From: an uncultured Caulobacter sp.
GTDB taxonomy: Bacteria > Pseudomonadota > Alphaproteobacteria > Caulobacterales > Caulobacteraceae
Assembly: GCA_937991555.1 (NCBI GenBank)
Contig: CALKHU010000151.1
Location: 1 to 12,829, forward strand
DNA length: 12,829 nucleotides
Direction: 5' to 3'
Shown: one piece after another, positions 1 to 7,309 of the stretch
How the letters are laid out: each line of letters opens with the position of its first letter
Numbering within the stretch: position 1 is the first letter of the stretch
The notes under the pieces: generated by a model
What the model was told of the DNA's origin: nothing
What the model saw: only the letters and a program-made list of their open reading frames with translations
Database searches by the model: none
Translations under genes and position numbers: made by a program

Positions 1-57
1 GAGATCGCGCTGCTGGAGAAGCCCTACCGGCCCAAGCCGGTGCTCGACCATGGGTGA
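1..57 (+). CDS. 3' end of an unrecognised protein gene (partial)
   Basis: Frame 1 is open from the left edge to a TGA at 55-57 and reads as the last 18 residues of a protein, ending KPVLDHG. Seventeen of the 18 codons end in G or C, the same third-position bias as the intact genes here, so I take it as a real C-terminus cut by the window edge. It contains no diagnostic motif and I do not recognise the family. A REPIN-like repeat begins about ten bases after the stop, so the transcript probably ends in or near that hairpin pair. Confidence 0.6.
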   Translation, partial: EIALLEKPYRPKPVLDHG

Positions 58-65
58 TATCGTGC

Positions 66-170
66 GTGCTTCGACAAGCGCTCTTCGAGCGCTGCTCCGC
101 ATGACGTGCGTGAGTGACCTTCAAACTACGTCATCCTGAGCAGCCGCGCAGCGGCGTGTCGAAGGACGCA
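66..170. repeat. REPIN-like element A: two inverted hairpin arms
   Basis: The left arm (68-106) reads TGCTTCGACA, then a perfect 7-bp hairpin AGCGCTC/GAGCGCT (77-83 and 87-93) with loop TTC, then GCTCCGCATGACG. After a spacer of about 22 bases the right arm (129-170) is the same motif on the other strand: CGTCATCCTGAG, hairpin GCCGC/GCGGC (143-147 and 151-155), then TGTCGAAGGACGC. The same arm motif recurs at three other places in this window, always as an inverted pair. It fills the gap between the preceding gene and the ycaQ-like gene and could act as a transcript end or a mobile REP doublet. Confidence 0.8.
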
Positions 171-199
171 CGGCCGAGCCACCCGCCCACTGCTCTCGG

Positions 200-214
200 G
201 AACATTGGGAGAAC
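200..214 (+). promoter_or_regulatory. Putative LexA (SOS) operator upstream of the ycaQ-like gene
   Basis: GAAC at 200-203 and GAAC at 211-214 are separated by exactly seven bases. Both half sites extend to GAACA. This fits the direct-repeat LexA box known in Alphaproteobacteria (GTTC-N7-GTTC read on the other strand). It lies 14 to 26 bases before the two plausible ATG starts of a DNA-repair glycosylase gene, where a repressor would block transcription. A TTG codon at 205 falls inside the box and is therefore an unlikely start. I see no convincing -35/-10 pair around it, so the promoter itself is not located. Confidence 0.55.
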
Positions 215-240
215 ACCTGGAATCGGTCATGGTGTCGCCG

Positions 241-1449
241 ATGAAGAAGACCCACGACCTCTCCGCGGTGCAGGCGCGGCGTATCGCGCTGGCGGCCCAG
301 GGCTTCGCCGACGCACGCCGGCATGAAGCGCCCGGCGCGCGGCACGTCCGCGGGACCGCCGACCGGCTGGGCGTGATCCAGATCGACAGCGTCAACGTCG
401 TCGCCCGCACCCACTACCTGCCGGCCTTCTCGCGGCTGGGGCACTACCCGCGCGAGGCGCTGGAAGCCGAGGCCTGGGGGAAGAAGCGGTCGCTGTTCGA
501 ATACTGGGGCCACGAGGCTTCCCTGCTGCCCGTGGAGATGCAGCCGCTGTTCCGCTGGCGCATGGCGCGGGCCGAGGCCGGCGAGCAGTGGGGCGGTCTG
601 GCCCGGTTCGGCCGGGAGCGCCGCGACTACATCGACAACGTCCTGGCGGAGATCGAAAAGCGCGGCCCGGTCACCGGGGCGGACTTCGCCGCCGGACCGC
701 GCGGCCAGCCTGGCTGGTGGTCCTGGTCCGACGGCAAGCGCGCGCTCGAGTGGCTGTTCTGGGCCGGCTACGTCACCACGAAGACCCGGCGCGGCTTCGA
801 ACGGGTCTACGACCTGACCGAGCGGGCGCTGCCCCGGGCCGTGGTGGACGCGCCGACCCCGGCTGAAGGGGACGCCGTCCGGGCGCCGGTCCGCCGCTCC
901 GCGCGGGCCATGGGCGTCGCGACCGCGGCCGACCTGCGCGACTACTACCGTCTGCCTCTGGAGCCGGCCCGCCGCGCCGTCCGCGAGCTGGTCGAGGCGG
1001 GCGAGCTGACGCCGGTGGCGGTCGAGGGCTGGGCCAAACCCGCCTATCTGGCGCCGGGGGCCAAGGCGCCGCGCCGCGTCGAGGCCCACGCCCTGCTGTC
1101 GCCGTTCGACAACCTGATCTGGTTCCGCGAGCGCACCGAGCGTCTGTTCGGCGTGAAGGTGCGGCTGGAGATCTACACCCCGGCCGAGAAGCGCACCCAC
1201 GGCTACTATGTGCTGCCCTTCCTGCAGGGCGACGGGATCACCGCCAGGGTCGACCTGAAGGCCGACCGCCAGCGGAAGGTGCTGCTGGCCCAGGCCTCCC
1301 ACGCCGAGCCGCACGCCCGGCCGGACACCCCCGAGGCGCTGGCGGCGGAGCTGAAGCGGATGGCCGGCTGGCTCGGTCTCGACCGCGTCGAGGCCGTGCG
1401 AAAGGGCGACCTGGCGGCGCCGCTTTCGGAGGCGCTGGCGAAAATGTGA
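241..1449 (+). CDS. YcaQ-type (AlkX) DNA glycosylase, winged-helix family
   Basis: The product (about 402 residues) belongs to the YcaQ/AlkZ family (old DUF1006), monofunctional DNA glycosylases built of winged-helix domains. E. coli YcaQ removes N7-alkylguanine and unhooks interstrand crosslinks. Visible family motifs are VIQIDSVNVV (about residues 45-54) and EYWGHEASLLP. The catalytic-loop motif is Q-x-D (Q47, D49), the form typical of the YcaQ branch; the antibiotic-resistance AlkZ branch has Q-x-Q. Length fits the family. I chose ATG 241, giving MKKTHDLS before the conserved LSxxQARRIALAAQGF start; ATG 229 is possible. TTG 205 would place the start inside the LexA-like box. The gene stands alone behind a REPIN-like repeat and that box, which suggests DNA-damage induction. 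Family assignment is strong; substrate is inferred. Confidence 0.88.
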   Translation: MKKTHDLSAVQARRIALAAQGFADARRHEAPGARHVRGTADRLGVIQIDSVNVVARTHYLPAFSRLGHYPREALEAEAWGKKRSLFEYWGHEASLLPVEMQPLFRWRMARAEAGEQWGGLARFGRERRDYIDNVLAEIEKRGPVTGADFAAGPRGQPGWWSWSDGKRALEWLFWAGYVTTKTRRGFERVYDLTERALPRAVVDAPTPAEGDAVRAPVRRSARAMGVATAADLRDYYRLPLEPARRAVRELVEAGELTPVAVEGWAKPAYLAPGAKAPRRVEAHALLSPFDNLIWFRERTERLFGVKVRLEIYTPAEKRTHGYYVLPFLQGDGITARVDLKADRQRKVLLAQASHAEPHARPDTPEALAAELKRMAGWLGLDRVEAVRKGDLAAPLSEALAKM

Positions 1450-1546
1450 GCAGGGTGCGACGCCATGCGCGGTTCGCCCCGACCGCCGTCTGGGCTATCG
1501 GCTGCCCATTGGCCGCGCGGGGGCGCATCACCCGGAGCTCGAAGGC

Positions 1547-2272
1547 ATGCTGGACTCGCAAGCGCGCTTGTCGCGTCGTGGACTTATGGTCGGCCTCGCC
1601 GCCCTGACGGCCTCCTGCGCCACCTCGACGCCGAAACCCTCGCTCGTCGCCGAGACCTTCACGCCGATTCCCGCGCCGCCGCCGCCGCCGCCGCCGCCGC
1701 TTGTCGCCCCGCCCGCCGCGGCGCCCGTCCCGGCGCTGGGCCCGTCCCTCGATCCGAACGGCCTGATCCGCCGGCCGCTGCTGTTCGCGGCGCTGGACGC
1801 CCTCAAGCGTCACCGCGGCAAGGTCGCGCACGAAGACCGCATCTACATCGTCGACTTCCAGGCGCACTCCAGCAAGCCGCGCCTGTTCCGGCTCGACCTG
1901 ACGACCGGCGAGACCAAGGCCTACCGCACCGCCCACGGCCGGGGCTCGGATCCGGCGCACAGCGGTTACGCCCAGAAGTTCTCGAACGTCCCGAACTCGA
2001 ACGCCTCCTCGATCGGCGCCTATCTGACGGCCGGCCAGTCCTGGGGCTCCAAGCATGGCCCGAACGTGCTGCTGGACGGCCTCGACCCGACCAATTCCCA
2101 GGTGCGCGACCGGGCGATCATCGTCCATGCGGCCGACTACTGCGAACCGGCCTATCTGGCCTCGCAGGGGAAGCTCGGCCGGTCCTTCGGCTGCTTCGCC
2201 GTCTCCCAGGCCGACCTGAACGCCCTGCGCGCCGACATGGACGGCGGACGCCTGTTGTTCGCGGCCGCGTAG
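1547..2272 (+). CDS. Secreted murein L,D-transpeptidase catalytic domain family protein (YkuD_2)
   Basis: The 241-residue product has an export signal with a twin-arginine-like SRRGLMVG (residues 9-16), a hydrophobic stretch, and Cys24 in LTASC, an imperfect lipobox, so it may be a Tat-exported or lipid-anchored protein. A proline-rich linker follows with eight consecutive prolines (44-51), all CCG. The catalytic domain (about 75-240) has the family landmarks HGRGSDPAHSG, NASSIGAY, LDGLDPTNSQ, VHAADY and GRSFGCFAVS. By family analogy His194 and Cys216 form the active site that acts on peptidoglycan stem peptides. A GGAG at 1534-1537 sits nine bases before the ATG. Transpeptidase, carboxypeptidase or toxin-like activity cannot be told apart from sequence. 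It converges on the S10 peptidase gene, with a REPIN-like element between them. Confidence 0.88.
   Translation: MLDSQARLSRRGLMVGLAALTASCATSTPKPSLVAETFTPIPAPPPPPPPPLVAPPAAAPVPALGPSLDPNGLIRRPLLFAALDALKRHRGKVAHEDRIYIVDFQAHSSKPRLFRLDLTTGETKAYRTAHGRGSDPAHSGYAQKFSNVPNSNASSIGAYLTAGQSWGSKHGPNVLLDGLDPTNSQVRDRAIIVHAADYCEPAYLASQGKLGRSFGCFAVSQADLNALRADMDGGRLLFAAA
1675..1700 (+). repeat. GCC/CCG triplet tract encoding polyproline
   Basis: An uninterrupted run of GCC triplets encodes Ala-Pro8 with eight identical CCG codons, inside the linker between the export signal and the catalytic domain of the YkuD_2 protein. Triplet slippage would alter linker length without breaking the frame. Confidence 0.9.
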
Positions 2273-2292
2273 GCGTCCCGCCGGACCGGCAG

Positions 2293-2400
2293 TGCGTCCT
2301 TCGACACGCCGCGTCGCGGCTGCTCAGGATGACGGGCTCGGACGGCTGATCTTCAGGTCATCGTGAGCGGCGGTCGAAGGCCGCGTGTCGAACCACGCGG
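2293..2400. repeat. REPIN-like element B between two convergent genes
   Basis: The left arm (2293-2334) reads TGCGTCCTTCGACAC, hairpin GCCGC/GCGGC with loop GTC (2308-2312 and 2316-2320), then TGCTCAGGATGACG. The right arm (2355-2400) is inverted and more diverged: GGTCATCGTGAG, stem GCGGC/GCCGC (2367-2371 and 2380-2384) with an 8-base loop, then GTGTCGAACCACGC. The element occupies nearly the whole 131-bp gap between the stop of the YkuD_2 gene and the stop of the S10 peptidase gene. It could serve as a bidirectional transcript end. No T-tract follows either hairpin. Confidence 0.8.
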
Positions 2401-2403
2401 CGC

Positions 2404-3906
2404 CTACCCTGCCGCCCCGTACATCGTCATCACGTCCCGGCGCATCGACTGGCCGCTGTCCGGCCGGCTGTAGAACATGTGGCCGCCGGGGTAGGACCGC
2501 AGCTGCACCCGGCCCGGAGCGCCCATCGGCGGCAGCTGGTCGACCACCGTCTTCGAGACGAAGTAGGGACAGCTGAGGTCGTTGTACCCGTGGACGATCA
2601 GCACCTTCATCTTCGGGTCGTTGGCCAGCGACTTGCGCAGCGCCGAGACCGCCTCGATGGTCACAAGCTCGTCCTCCCACGCCTCGTTCACCGCGCCGCT
2701 CAGCGCCTCGTAGCGGGCGTCGACCTTCCAGCCGACGATCCGGGTGGTGAAGTCGACCATGGCGCTGGTCGTCGGCGCGATCAGGGCGTCGAGGATCGGG
2801 TCGCCGCTGCGCTGGCTCGGGGCCCAGGGATAGGGATCCCAGGCGGTGACGTTGGAGTCGTACCAGCTGCCGATGCGGCCGTCGGACCGGTAGAGCTCGC
2901 GCAGGAACGCCCGGCTGTCGACACGGCCGCCCATCTCCCGCACCACCTGGGGCGACAGCCCGGTGTAGGCGCTGACCTTGCCGACCAGCCGGTCAAGCGC
3001 CGCCTGGTCGCTGCGGCCCTTCATGAAGTCGGTGAGGAACTCGCCGCGGACATAGGCCTCGACCTCGGCCATCTGGGCGTCGTTCAGGGTCTTGCCCTGC
3101 CGCTCGTAATGGGCGGCGGCCATGGAGGGCAGGGTCATGGCCCAGGGGATCGGTGAGAAGTCGCCGCCGGCCCAGCTGGTCCCGTCGAAGAAGGGCGAGA
3201 CCAGCACCACGCCGTTGACGCCGACGCCGAGCTCGGTCTGCAGGTAGTGGGTGAGGCGCGGGCCGCGGAAGCCGCCGTAGCTCTCGCCGACGATGTACTT
3301 CGGCGAGGTCATGCGCTCGTTCCTGAGCAGCCAGTCGTAGACGATGCGCGACAGGTAGGCGATGTCCTGCTTGACGCCGAAGAAGGCCTTCTTGCTCTCC
3401 TCGGGCCCGACCAGGGAACGCGAGAAGCCGGTGCCGACCGGGTCGATGAAGATCAGGTCGGTGAAGTCCATCCAGGTAAACGGATTGTCCTGCAGCGCCG
3501 GCGAGTCCGACGGGGCGTCGCCCTGGGCGCCGAACTGGACGCGCTTGGGACCGATGGCGCCGAGGTTGAGGTAGACACTGGCCGCGCCCGGACCGCCGTT
3601 GAAGGCGAACGTCACCGGCCGGCGGGGATCGCGCGGCCCGTCGAGCAGGTAGGCGGTGTAGACCACCTCGCCGATGACCTTGCCCCTGGCGTCGCGCACC
3701 GGCAGGGCGCCGACCGTGGCGGTGTAGCTGATGACCTTGCCGTTCAGCCGGGTGGTCTGCTTCACCGACGCCGGGGCGGGGAAGGGCGGCAGGTCGATGT
3801 CGGCCTTCTTGTCGGCCGCCGGGGCGGGGTCCGCCGCCTGCGCCGTCGTCGCCATGCCGCCGAGGGCCAGCGCGGTGGCCAGCCCGATCACCTTCAGAAC
3901 ATGCAT
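2404..3906 (-). CDS. Secreted S10-family serine carboxypeptidase
   Basis: The 500-residue product has a Sec signal peptide (hydrophobic core about 4-19, likely cleaved after AQA near residue 24). It shows the S10 serine carboxypeptidase landmarks: FNGGPGAAS (102-110, substrate-binding oxyanion region), FIDPVGTGFS (153-162), the nucleophile Ser209 in VGESYGG, catalytic Asp443 in HGYNDLSCPY, and catalytic His476 in PGGHMFY. All three triad positions are intact. It would remove C-terminal residues from peptides in the periplasm or outside the cell. I chose the ATG at 3904-3906 because GGAGGGG precedes it at good spacing and it opens the signal peptide; the open frame further upstream is not needed. 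It is divergent from the permease gene. The specific substrate cannot be inferred. Confidence 0.93.
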   Translation of the reverse strand: MHVLKVIGLATALALGGMATTAQAADPAPAADKKADIDLPPFPAPASVKQTTRLNGKVISYTATVGALPVRDARGKVIGEVVYTAYLLDGPRDPRRPVTFAFNGGPGAASVYLNLGAIGPKRVQFGAQGDAPSDSPALQDNPFTWMDFTDLIFIDPVGTGFSRSLVGPEESKKAFFGVKQDIAYLSRIVYDWLLRNERMTSPKYIVGESYGGFRGPRLTHYLQTELGVGVNGVVLVSPFFDGTSWAGGDFSPIPWAMTLPSMAAAHYERQGKTLNDAQMAEVEAYVRGEFLTDFMKGRSDQAALDRLVGKVSAYTGLSPQVVREMGGRVDSRAFLRELYRSDGRIGSWYDSNVTAWDPYPWAPSQRSGDPILDALIAPTTSAMVDFTTRIVGWKVDARYEALSGAVNEAWEDELVTIEAVSALRKSLANDPKMKVLIVHGYNDLSCPYFVSKTVVDQLPPMGAPGRVQLRSYPGGHMFYSRPDSGQSMRRDVMTMYGAAG

Positions 3907-4036
3907 GCGCGCCCCTCCAAGACCCGATCGCCGGAAGTCGTAGGCCGTGCGAGCGGGCTCCTCAACAGCTTCATGACATTGCGCCGACGGCCTTGACCTT
4001 CTTGCGCCCAGCCCGTTGAGATCGGGGTGGGGAAGA

Positions 4037-4060
4037 CGCGCGCCGAAGATCCGGCGCGTG
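4037..4060 (+). promoter_or_regulatory. Hairpin directly upstream of the permease ribosome-binding site
   Basis: CGCGCCG (4039-4045) and CGGCGCG (4052-4058) form a 7-bp GC stem with loop AAGATC, extendable by one wobble and one C-G pair. The purine-rich ribosome-binding stretch (GAGGGGGG) starts right after it at about 4060 and the ATG is at 4073. It could be a 5' leader hairpin that affects translation or transcript stability. There is no terminator T-tract and no riboswitch family that I recognise. Confidence 0.35.
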
Positions 4061-4072
4061 GAGGGGGGTAAC

Positions 4073-5431
4073 ATGCAAAGCATCCTTGCGGAGGCCGGCG
4101 GCCTCCTGCGCGTCATCGTCGGCGCGCCGATCGAGTTCTACATCTTCGGCGCGACGCTGCTGGGCGTCGCCGTGTTTCATCACCGGACGCTCACCGTCGC
4201 CGTGGCCGGCCTGACAACGACGATCCTGTACAAACTGGCGTTCGCTGGCTTCGCGCATGGACCGGGGTTCGCCGGCCTCTCGGCCCACTTCGGGCACGAG
4301 AGCGTCATCCTCGCCAACCTGATGCTGCTGCTGCTCGGCTTCGCACTGCTCGCCAACCAGTTCGAACGCAGCAACATCCCCGAGCACATGCCGAGGCTTC
4401 TGCCCGATGACTGGAAGGGAGGCCTGGTCCTGCTGGCGATGGTGTTCATGCTGTCGACCTTCCTCGACAACATCGCGGCGGCCATCATCGGCGGCGTCGT
4501 GGCCCGGCACGTCTATCATGGCCGGGTCAGCATCGGTTACCTGGCGGGCATCGTGGCCGCCTCCAACGCCGGCGGCGCGGGCAGCGTGATCGGCGACACC
4601 ACGACGACGATGATGTGGATCAGCGGCGTGTCGCCCGTCGCCGTCCTGCCGGCGTTCATCGCCTCGTTCGTCGCTTTCACTGTCTTTGGTCTGGTCGCCG
4701 CCTTGCAGCAGCACCGCTTCGCGCCGATCCAGGCCCATGTGGCGGACGGCACGCCGCCCATCGACAGGGTGCGCACCGTCATCGTGATCGTGATCCTGGC
4801 CACGCTGCTGGCGGTGAACTTCGCGGGCAACGCCTGGTATCCGGAGAGCCAGGACGCCGCCCCGTGGCTCGGCCTCGGTCTCTGGATGGCGATCATCCTG
4901 ACCTCCGTCATCCGCGCGCCGCAATGGAGCCTGCTTCCCGGGGCCGCGAAGGGCGCGCTGTTCCTGGTCTCGCTGGTGGCCACCGCCTCGCTGATGCCGG
5001 TCGAGAGCCTGCCCGGCGCCGCCTGGCAGACGGCGTTCGGCCTCGGCTTCCTGTCGTCGGTGTTCGACAACATCCCGCTGACGGCCCTCGCTCTGAAGCA
5101 GGGCGGCTACGACTGGGGCGTCCTGGCCTTCGCCGTGGGCTTCGGCGGTTCGATGGTGTGGTTCGGGTCCTCCGCGGGCGTGGCGTTGTCGAACCTGTAT
5201 CCGGAGGCCCGGTCGGTGTTCAGCTGGCTGCGGCATGGCTGGCATGTCGCCTTCGCCTATGTCGTGGCCTTTCTCGTCCTGGTCGCCGTCTGGGGTTGGC
5301 ATCCGACCACCACCCGCGCCGAGCGGCCCGCCGAGGCGCAGCCTCACGCGCCGCCGCCGGAATGGCTGGACAACATCGTCAGGAACGCCGGCGACGTGAT
5401 CGCAAAGGCGAGAGAACGCGTAGCCGGTTAG
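4073..5431 (+). CDS. ArsB/NhaD-like (ion transporter superfamily) inner-membrane permease
   Basis: The 452-residue product is a polytopic membrane protein with roughly ten or more hydrophobic segments and a soluble C-terminal tail of about 40 residues. Its two halves carry matching motifs, STFLDNIAAAIIGG (128-141) and SSVFDNIPLTALA (328-340), with Asp-Asn pairs 200 residues apart (D132/N133 and D332/N333). Each is followed by a Gly/Ser/Thr-rich re-entrant segment, NAGGAGSVIGDTTTT (165-179) and GFGGSMVWFGSSAGV (356-370). This two-repeat plan is typical of the ArsB/NhaD and citrate-transporter superfamily. Substrate is uncertain: Na+/H+ exchange, a carboxylate, or an oxyanion are all possible. 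The start at 4073 has a strong GAGGGGGG ribosome site. It converges on the ABC transporter gene and ends within a shared hairpin. Confidence 0.75.
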   Translation: MQSILAEAGGLLRVIVGAPIEFYIFGATLLGVAVFHHRTLTVAVAGLTTTILYKLAFAGFAHGPGFAGLSAHFGHESVILANLMLLLLGFALLANQFERSNIPEHMPRLLPDDWKGGLVLLAMVFMLSTFLDNIAAAIIGGVVARHVYHGRVSIGYLAGIVAASNAGGAGSVIGDTTTTMMWISGVSPVAVLPAFIASFVAFTVFGLVAALQQHRFAPIQAHVADGTPPIDRVRTVIVIVILATLLAVNFAGNAWYPESQDAAPWLGLGLWMAIILTSVIRAPQWSLLPGAAKGALFLVSLVATASLMPVESLPGAAWQTAFGLGFLSSVFDNIPLTALALKQGGYDWGVLAFAVGFGGSMVWFGSSAGVALSNLYPEARSVFSWLRHGWHVAFAYVVAFLVLVAVWGWHPTTTRAERPAEAQPHAPPPEWLDNIVRNAGDVIAKARERVAG

Positions 5432-5454
5432 GCGGACGGCGACCTCGCCTAACC
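5426..5454. terminator. Bidirectional hairpin containing both stop codons of a convergent gene pair
   Basis: GGTTAGGCG (5426-5434) and CGCCTAACC (5446-5454) form a perfect 9-bp stem around an 11-base loop. The TAG stop of the permease (5429-5431) lies in the left arm, and the TAG of the ABC transporter (5449-5451 on the minus strand) lies in the matching position of the right arm. The genes are 17 bp apart. The structure reads identically on both strands and is a good candidate bidirectional terminator or 3'-end stabiliser. It lacks a classical U-tract. Confidence 0.6.
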
Positions 5455-7236
5455 CGTTCCCTCGGCCACCGCCGCCAGCCGCGCGTAGGCGCCGCCGCGG
5501 GCCTTCAGCTCGGCGTGGCCGCCTTCCTCGACGATCCGGCCGCGGTCGAACACGAGGATGCGGTCGGCGCCGCGGATGGTCGACAGCCGGTGGGCGATGA
5601 CGATGGTCGTGCGGCCCGCCATCAGCTCCTCCATCGCCGCCTGCACCTCGACCTCGGTCTCGACGTCGAGGCTGCTCGTCGCTTCGTCGAAGACCAGGAT
5701 CGGGGCGTCGGCCAGGAAGGCCCGGGCGATGGCCACGCGCTGGCGTTCGCCGCCCGACAGCTTCACCCCGCGCTCGCCGACCAGGGTGTCGTAGCCCTTC
5801 GGCAGCGCCTCTATGAAGTCGTGGGCGCGGGCCCGCTGGGCGGCCAGCCGGATTTCCTCAGGCGTAGCGTCCGGACGGGCGTAGCCGATGTTCTCGGCGA
5901 TGGTCCTGTGGAACAGGGCCGGATCCTGCGGCACGACGGCGATGGCCCGCCGCAGGCTGCGCTGCCGCACGTGGGCGATGTCCTGGCCATCGATGACGAT
6001 GGCCCCGCCCTGAAGGTCGTAGAGGCGCTGGATCAGCTTGACGAAGGTCGACTTGCCGGCCCCCGTCGGTCCCACCAGGGCCACCCGCTCGCCGGGCGAT
6101 AGGGTCAGGTTGAAGCCGTCGTACAGCGGCGTCCCGGCGCTCTTGTAGCGGAAGGTGACGTGGTCGAAGACGATCTCGCCCTGTCCGGGGACGAAGTCCG
6201 TCGCGTCCGGCGCGTCCGCCACCTGAGGCGCCATGCGGGCCCAGGCGGCGACGTCCTCCACATCGTCCAGCCCCTTCTGCATCATCCGCACGTTCTCGCC
6301 GATGTTGCGCAGGTAGCCGCTCATCAGCATGAACGAGGTGATGGCGAAGGCGATGTCGCCGGGCGAGGCGCGGCCCTGGACCCAGAGATTCAGCAGCAGG
6401 CCGGTCATGCCCGCCTGCAGGATGACCATCAGCGCGTTCTGGATCAGCCAGACGTCCATGAACCGGTTCCAGGTGACCAGCACCGCCCGCCGCCAGTCGC
6501 CGGTGATGACCGCGAACCGGCCCTCCTCGCGCACCTCGGCGCCGAAGCTCTTCACCGTCGGGTTCGAGGTCACGGCGTCGGCGAGCGCCCCGCCGATGCG
6601 GCTGTCCAGCGCGTTGGACCGCAGGTTCGCCGGCCGCGCGTAGACCTTCACCAGCCAGAGATTCAGCCAGAGGAAGGCGACCACCACGAACAGCGCCAGC
6701 GCGCCGACCAGCGGCCAGATGAAGATCATCTGGATCGACAGCCCGAACAGCACGAGCAGGGCCGAGCCGAGCCAGAGCACCACCGCGTCGGACGCCGAGT
6801 CATAGCCCCACATGGCGCGCGACAGCTTGCGCACCGTCGCGCCGGCGAAGTTGTCGGCGTGCCAGTCGGCCGAGAAGGACTGCACGCGGCGGAAGGCCTC
6901 GTTGGTCATCTCCTCCATGTTGCGGGCGGCGAGCGGGTTCCAGAACCGGAAGGCGATGTTCCGCGTGACCACGAAGGCCACATAGACCCCGACGAAGAAG
7001 GCCCAGGCGCGCCAGGCGGCGCCGGCGTCCCGGGCCGGGGCGGCCACCGCGTCGATCAGCGCCCGGGCGGCGCTCGGCAGCAGGATGTCGAACACCACGG
7101 CCACCATCATCAGGCCCGCGGACCCGAGCAGCAGCCATCGCCGCCGCAGCCAGAAGCCGGCGATGAAGGCCATGACCTGGCCGTTGGAGAGCACCCGGGA
7201 GCGGGTGACCTCCTCGTCTTCGTACTGCTCGCTCAT
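5449..7236 (-). CDS. ABC exporter half-transporter (fused permease and ATPase)
   Basis: The 595-residue product has an N-terminal exporter-type transmembrane domain (about 20-320, six helices expected) fused to an ATP-binding domain (about 352-590). Nucleotide-binding motifs are complete: Walker A GPTGAGKST (389-397, Lys395), Q-loop Gln437 in VVPQDP, signature LSGGERQ (493-499), Walker B ILVFDE (513-518, catalytic Glu518), D-loop SSLD and H-loop His549 in AHRLST. This is the MsbA/Atm1-like homodimeric exporter plan. The cargo may be lipid, peptide, drug or thiol compound, and nothing nearby identifies it. The ATG at 7234-7236 gives MSEQYEDEEV, an acidic cytosolic N-terminus. The upstream gap to the DUF454 gene holds REPIN-like element C. 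Confidence 0.93.
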   Translation of the reverse strand: MSEQYEDEEVTRSRVLSNGQVMAFIAGFWLRRRWLLLGSAGLMMVAVVFDILLPSAARALIDAVAAPARDAGAAWRAWAFFVGVYVAFVVTRNIAFRFWNPLAARNMEEMTNEAFRRVQSFSADWHADNFAGATVRKLSRAMWGYDSASDAVVLWLGSALLVLFGLSIQMIFIWPLVGALALFVVVAFLWLNLWLVKVYARPANLRSNALDSRIGGALADAVTSNPTVKSFGAEVREEGRFAVITGDWRRAVLVTWNRFMDVWLIQNALMVILQAGMTGLLLNLWVQGRASPGDIAFAITSFMLMSGYLRNIGENVRMMQKGLDDVEDVAAWARMAPQVADAPDATDFVPGQGEIVFDHVTFRYKSAGTPLYDGFNLTLSPGERVALVGPTGAGKSTFVKLIQRLYDLQGGAIVIDGQDIAHVRQRSLRRAIAVVPQDPALFHRTIAENIGYARPDATPEEIRLAAQRARAHDFIEALPKGYDTLVGERGVKLSGGERQRVAIARAFLADAPILVFDEATSSLDVETEVEVQAAMEELMAGRTTIVIAHRLSTIRGADRILVFDRGRIVEEGGHAELKARGGAYARLAAVAEGTG

Positions 7237-7309
7237 GGGAATGACCTGCGCCCCAGATAGGCCCGAACGGTGTTCGGCGGGAGAGGGGCGGGGCGATTTA
7301 GACGAACTG

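Noticed and set aside
121..1314. Long minus-strand open frame (397 codons) opposite the ycaQ-like gene
   Set aside because: It is antisense to a gene with clear family motifs, has low-complexity Arg/Gly/Ala composition and no domain; long antisense frames are expected in DNA this GC-rich.
1984..2002. Cluster of three GAAC tetramers in the YkuD_2 gene
   Set aside because: Spacings are five, two and eleven, not seven, and they come from Asn/Glu-type codons in conserved protein sequence.
3993..4023. TTGACC with a TTGAGATC downstream as a promoter for the permease
   Set aside because: The -10-like part matches only half of the consensus and the spacing is off, so I did not call it.
3971..5347. 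458-codon minus-strand frame opposite the permease
   Set aside because: Composition is His/Arg/Gln/Asp-rich without any domain, while the plus strand encodes a membrane protein with internal repeats. It is a shadow frame.
6160..7260. 366-codon plus-strand frame opposite the ABC transporter
   Set aside because: The minus strand carries every ABC motif, and this frame has none and a shadow-like composition.
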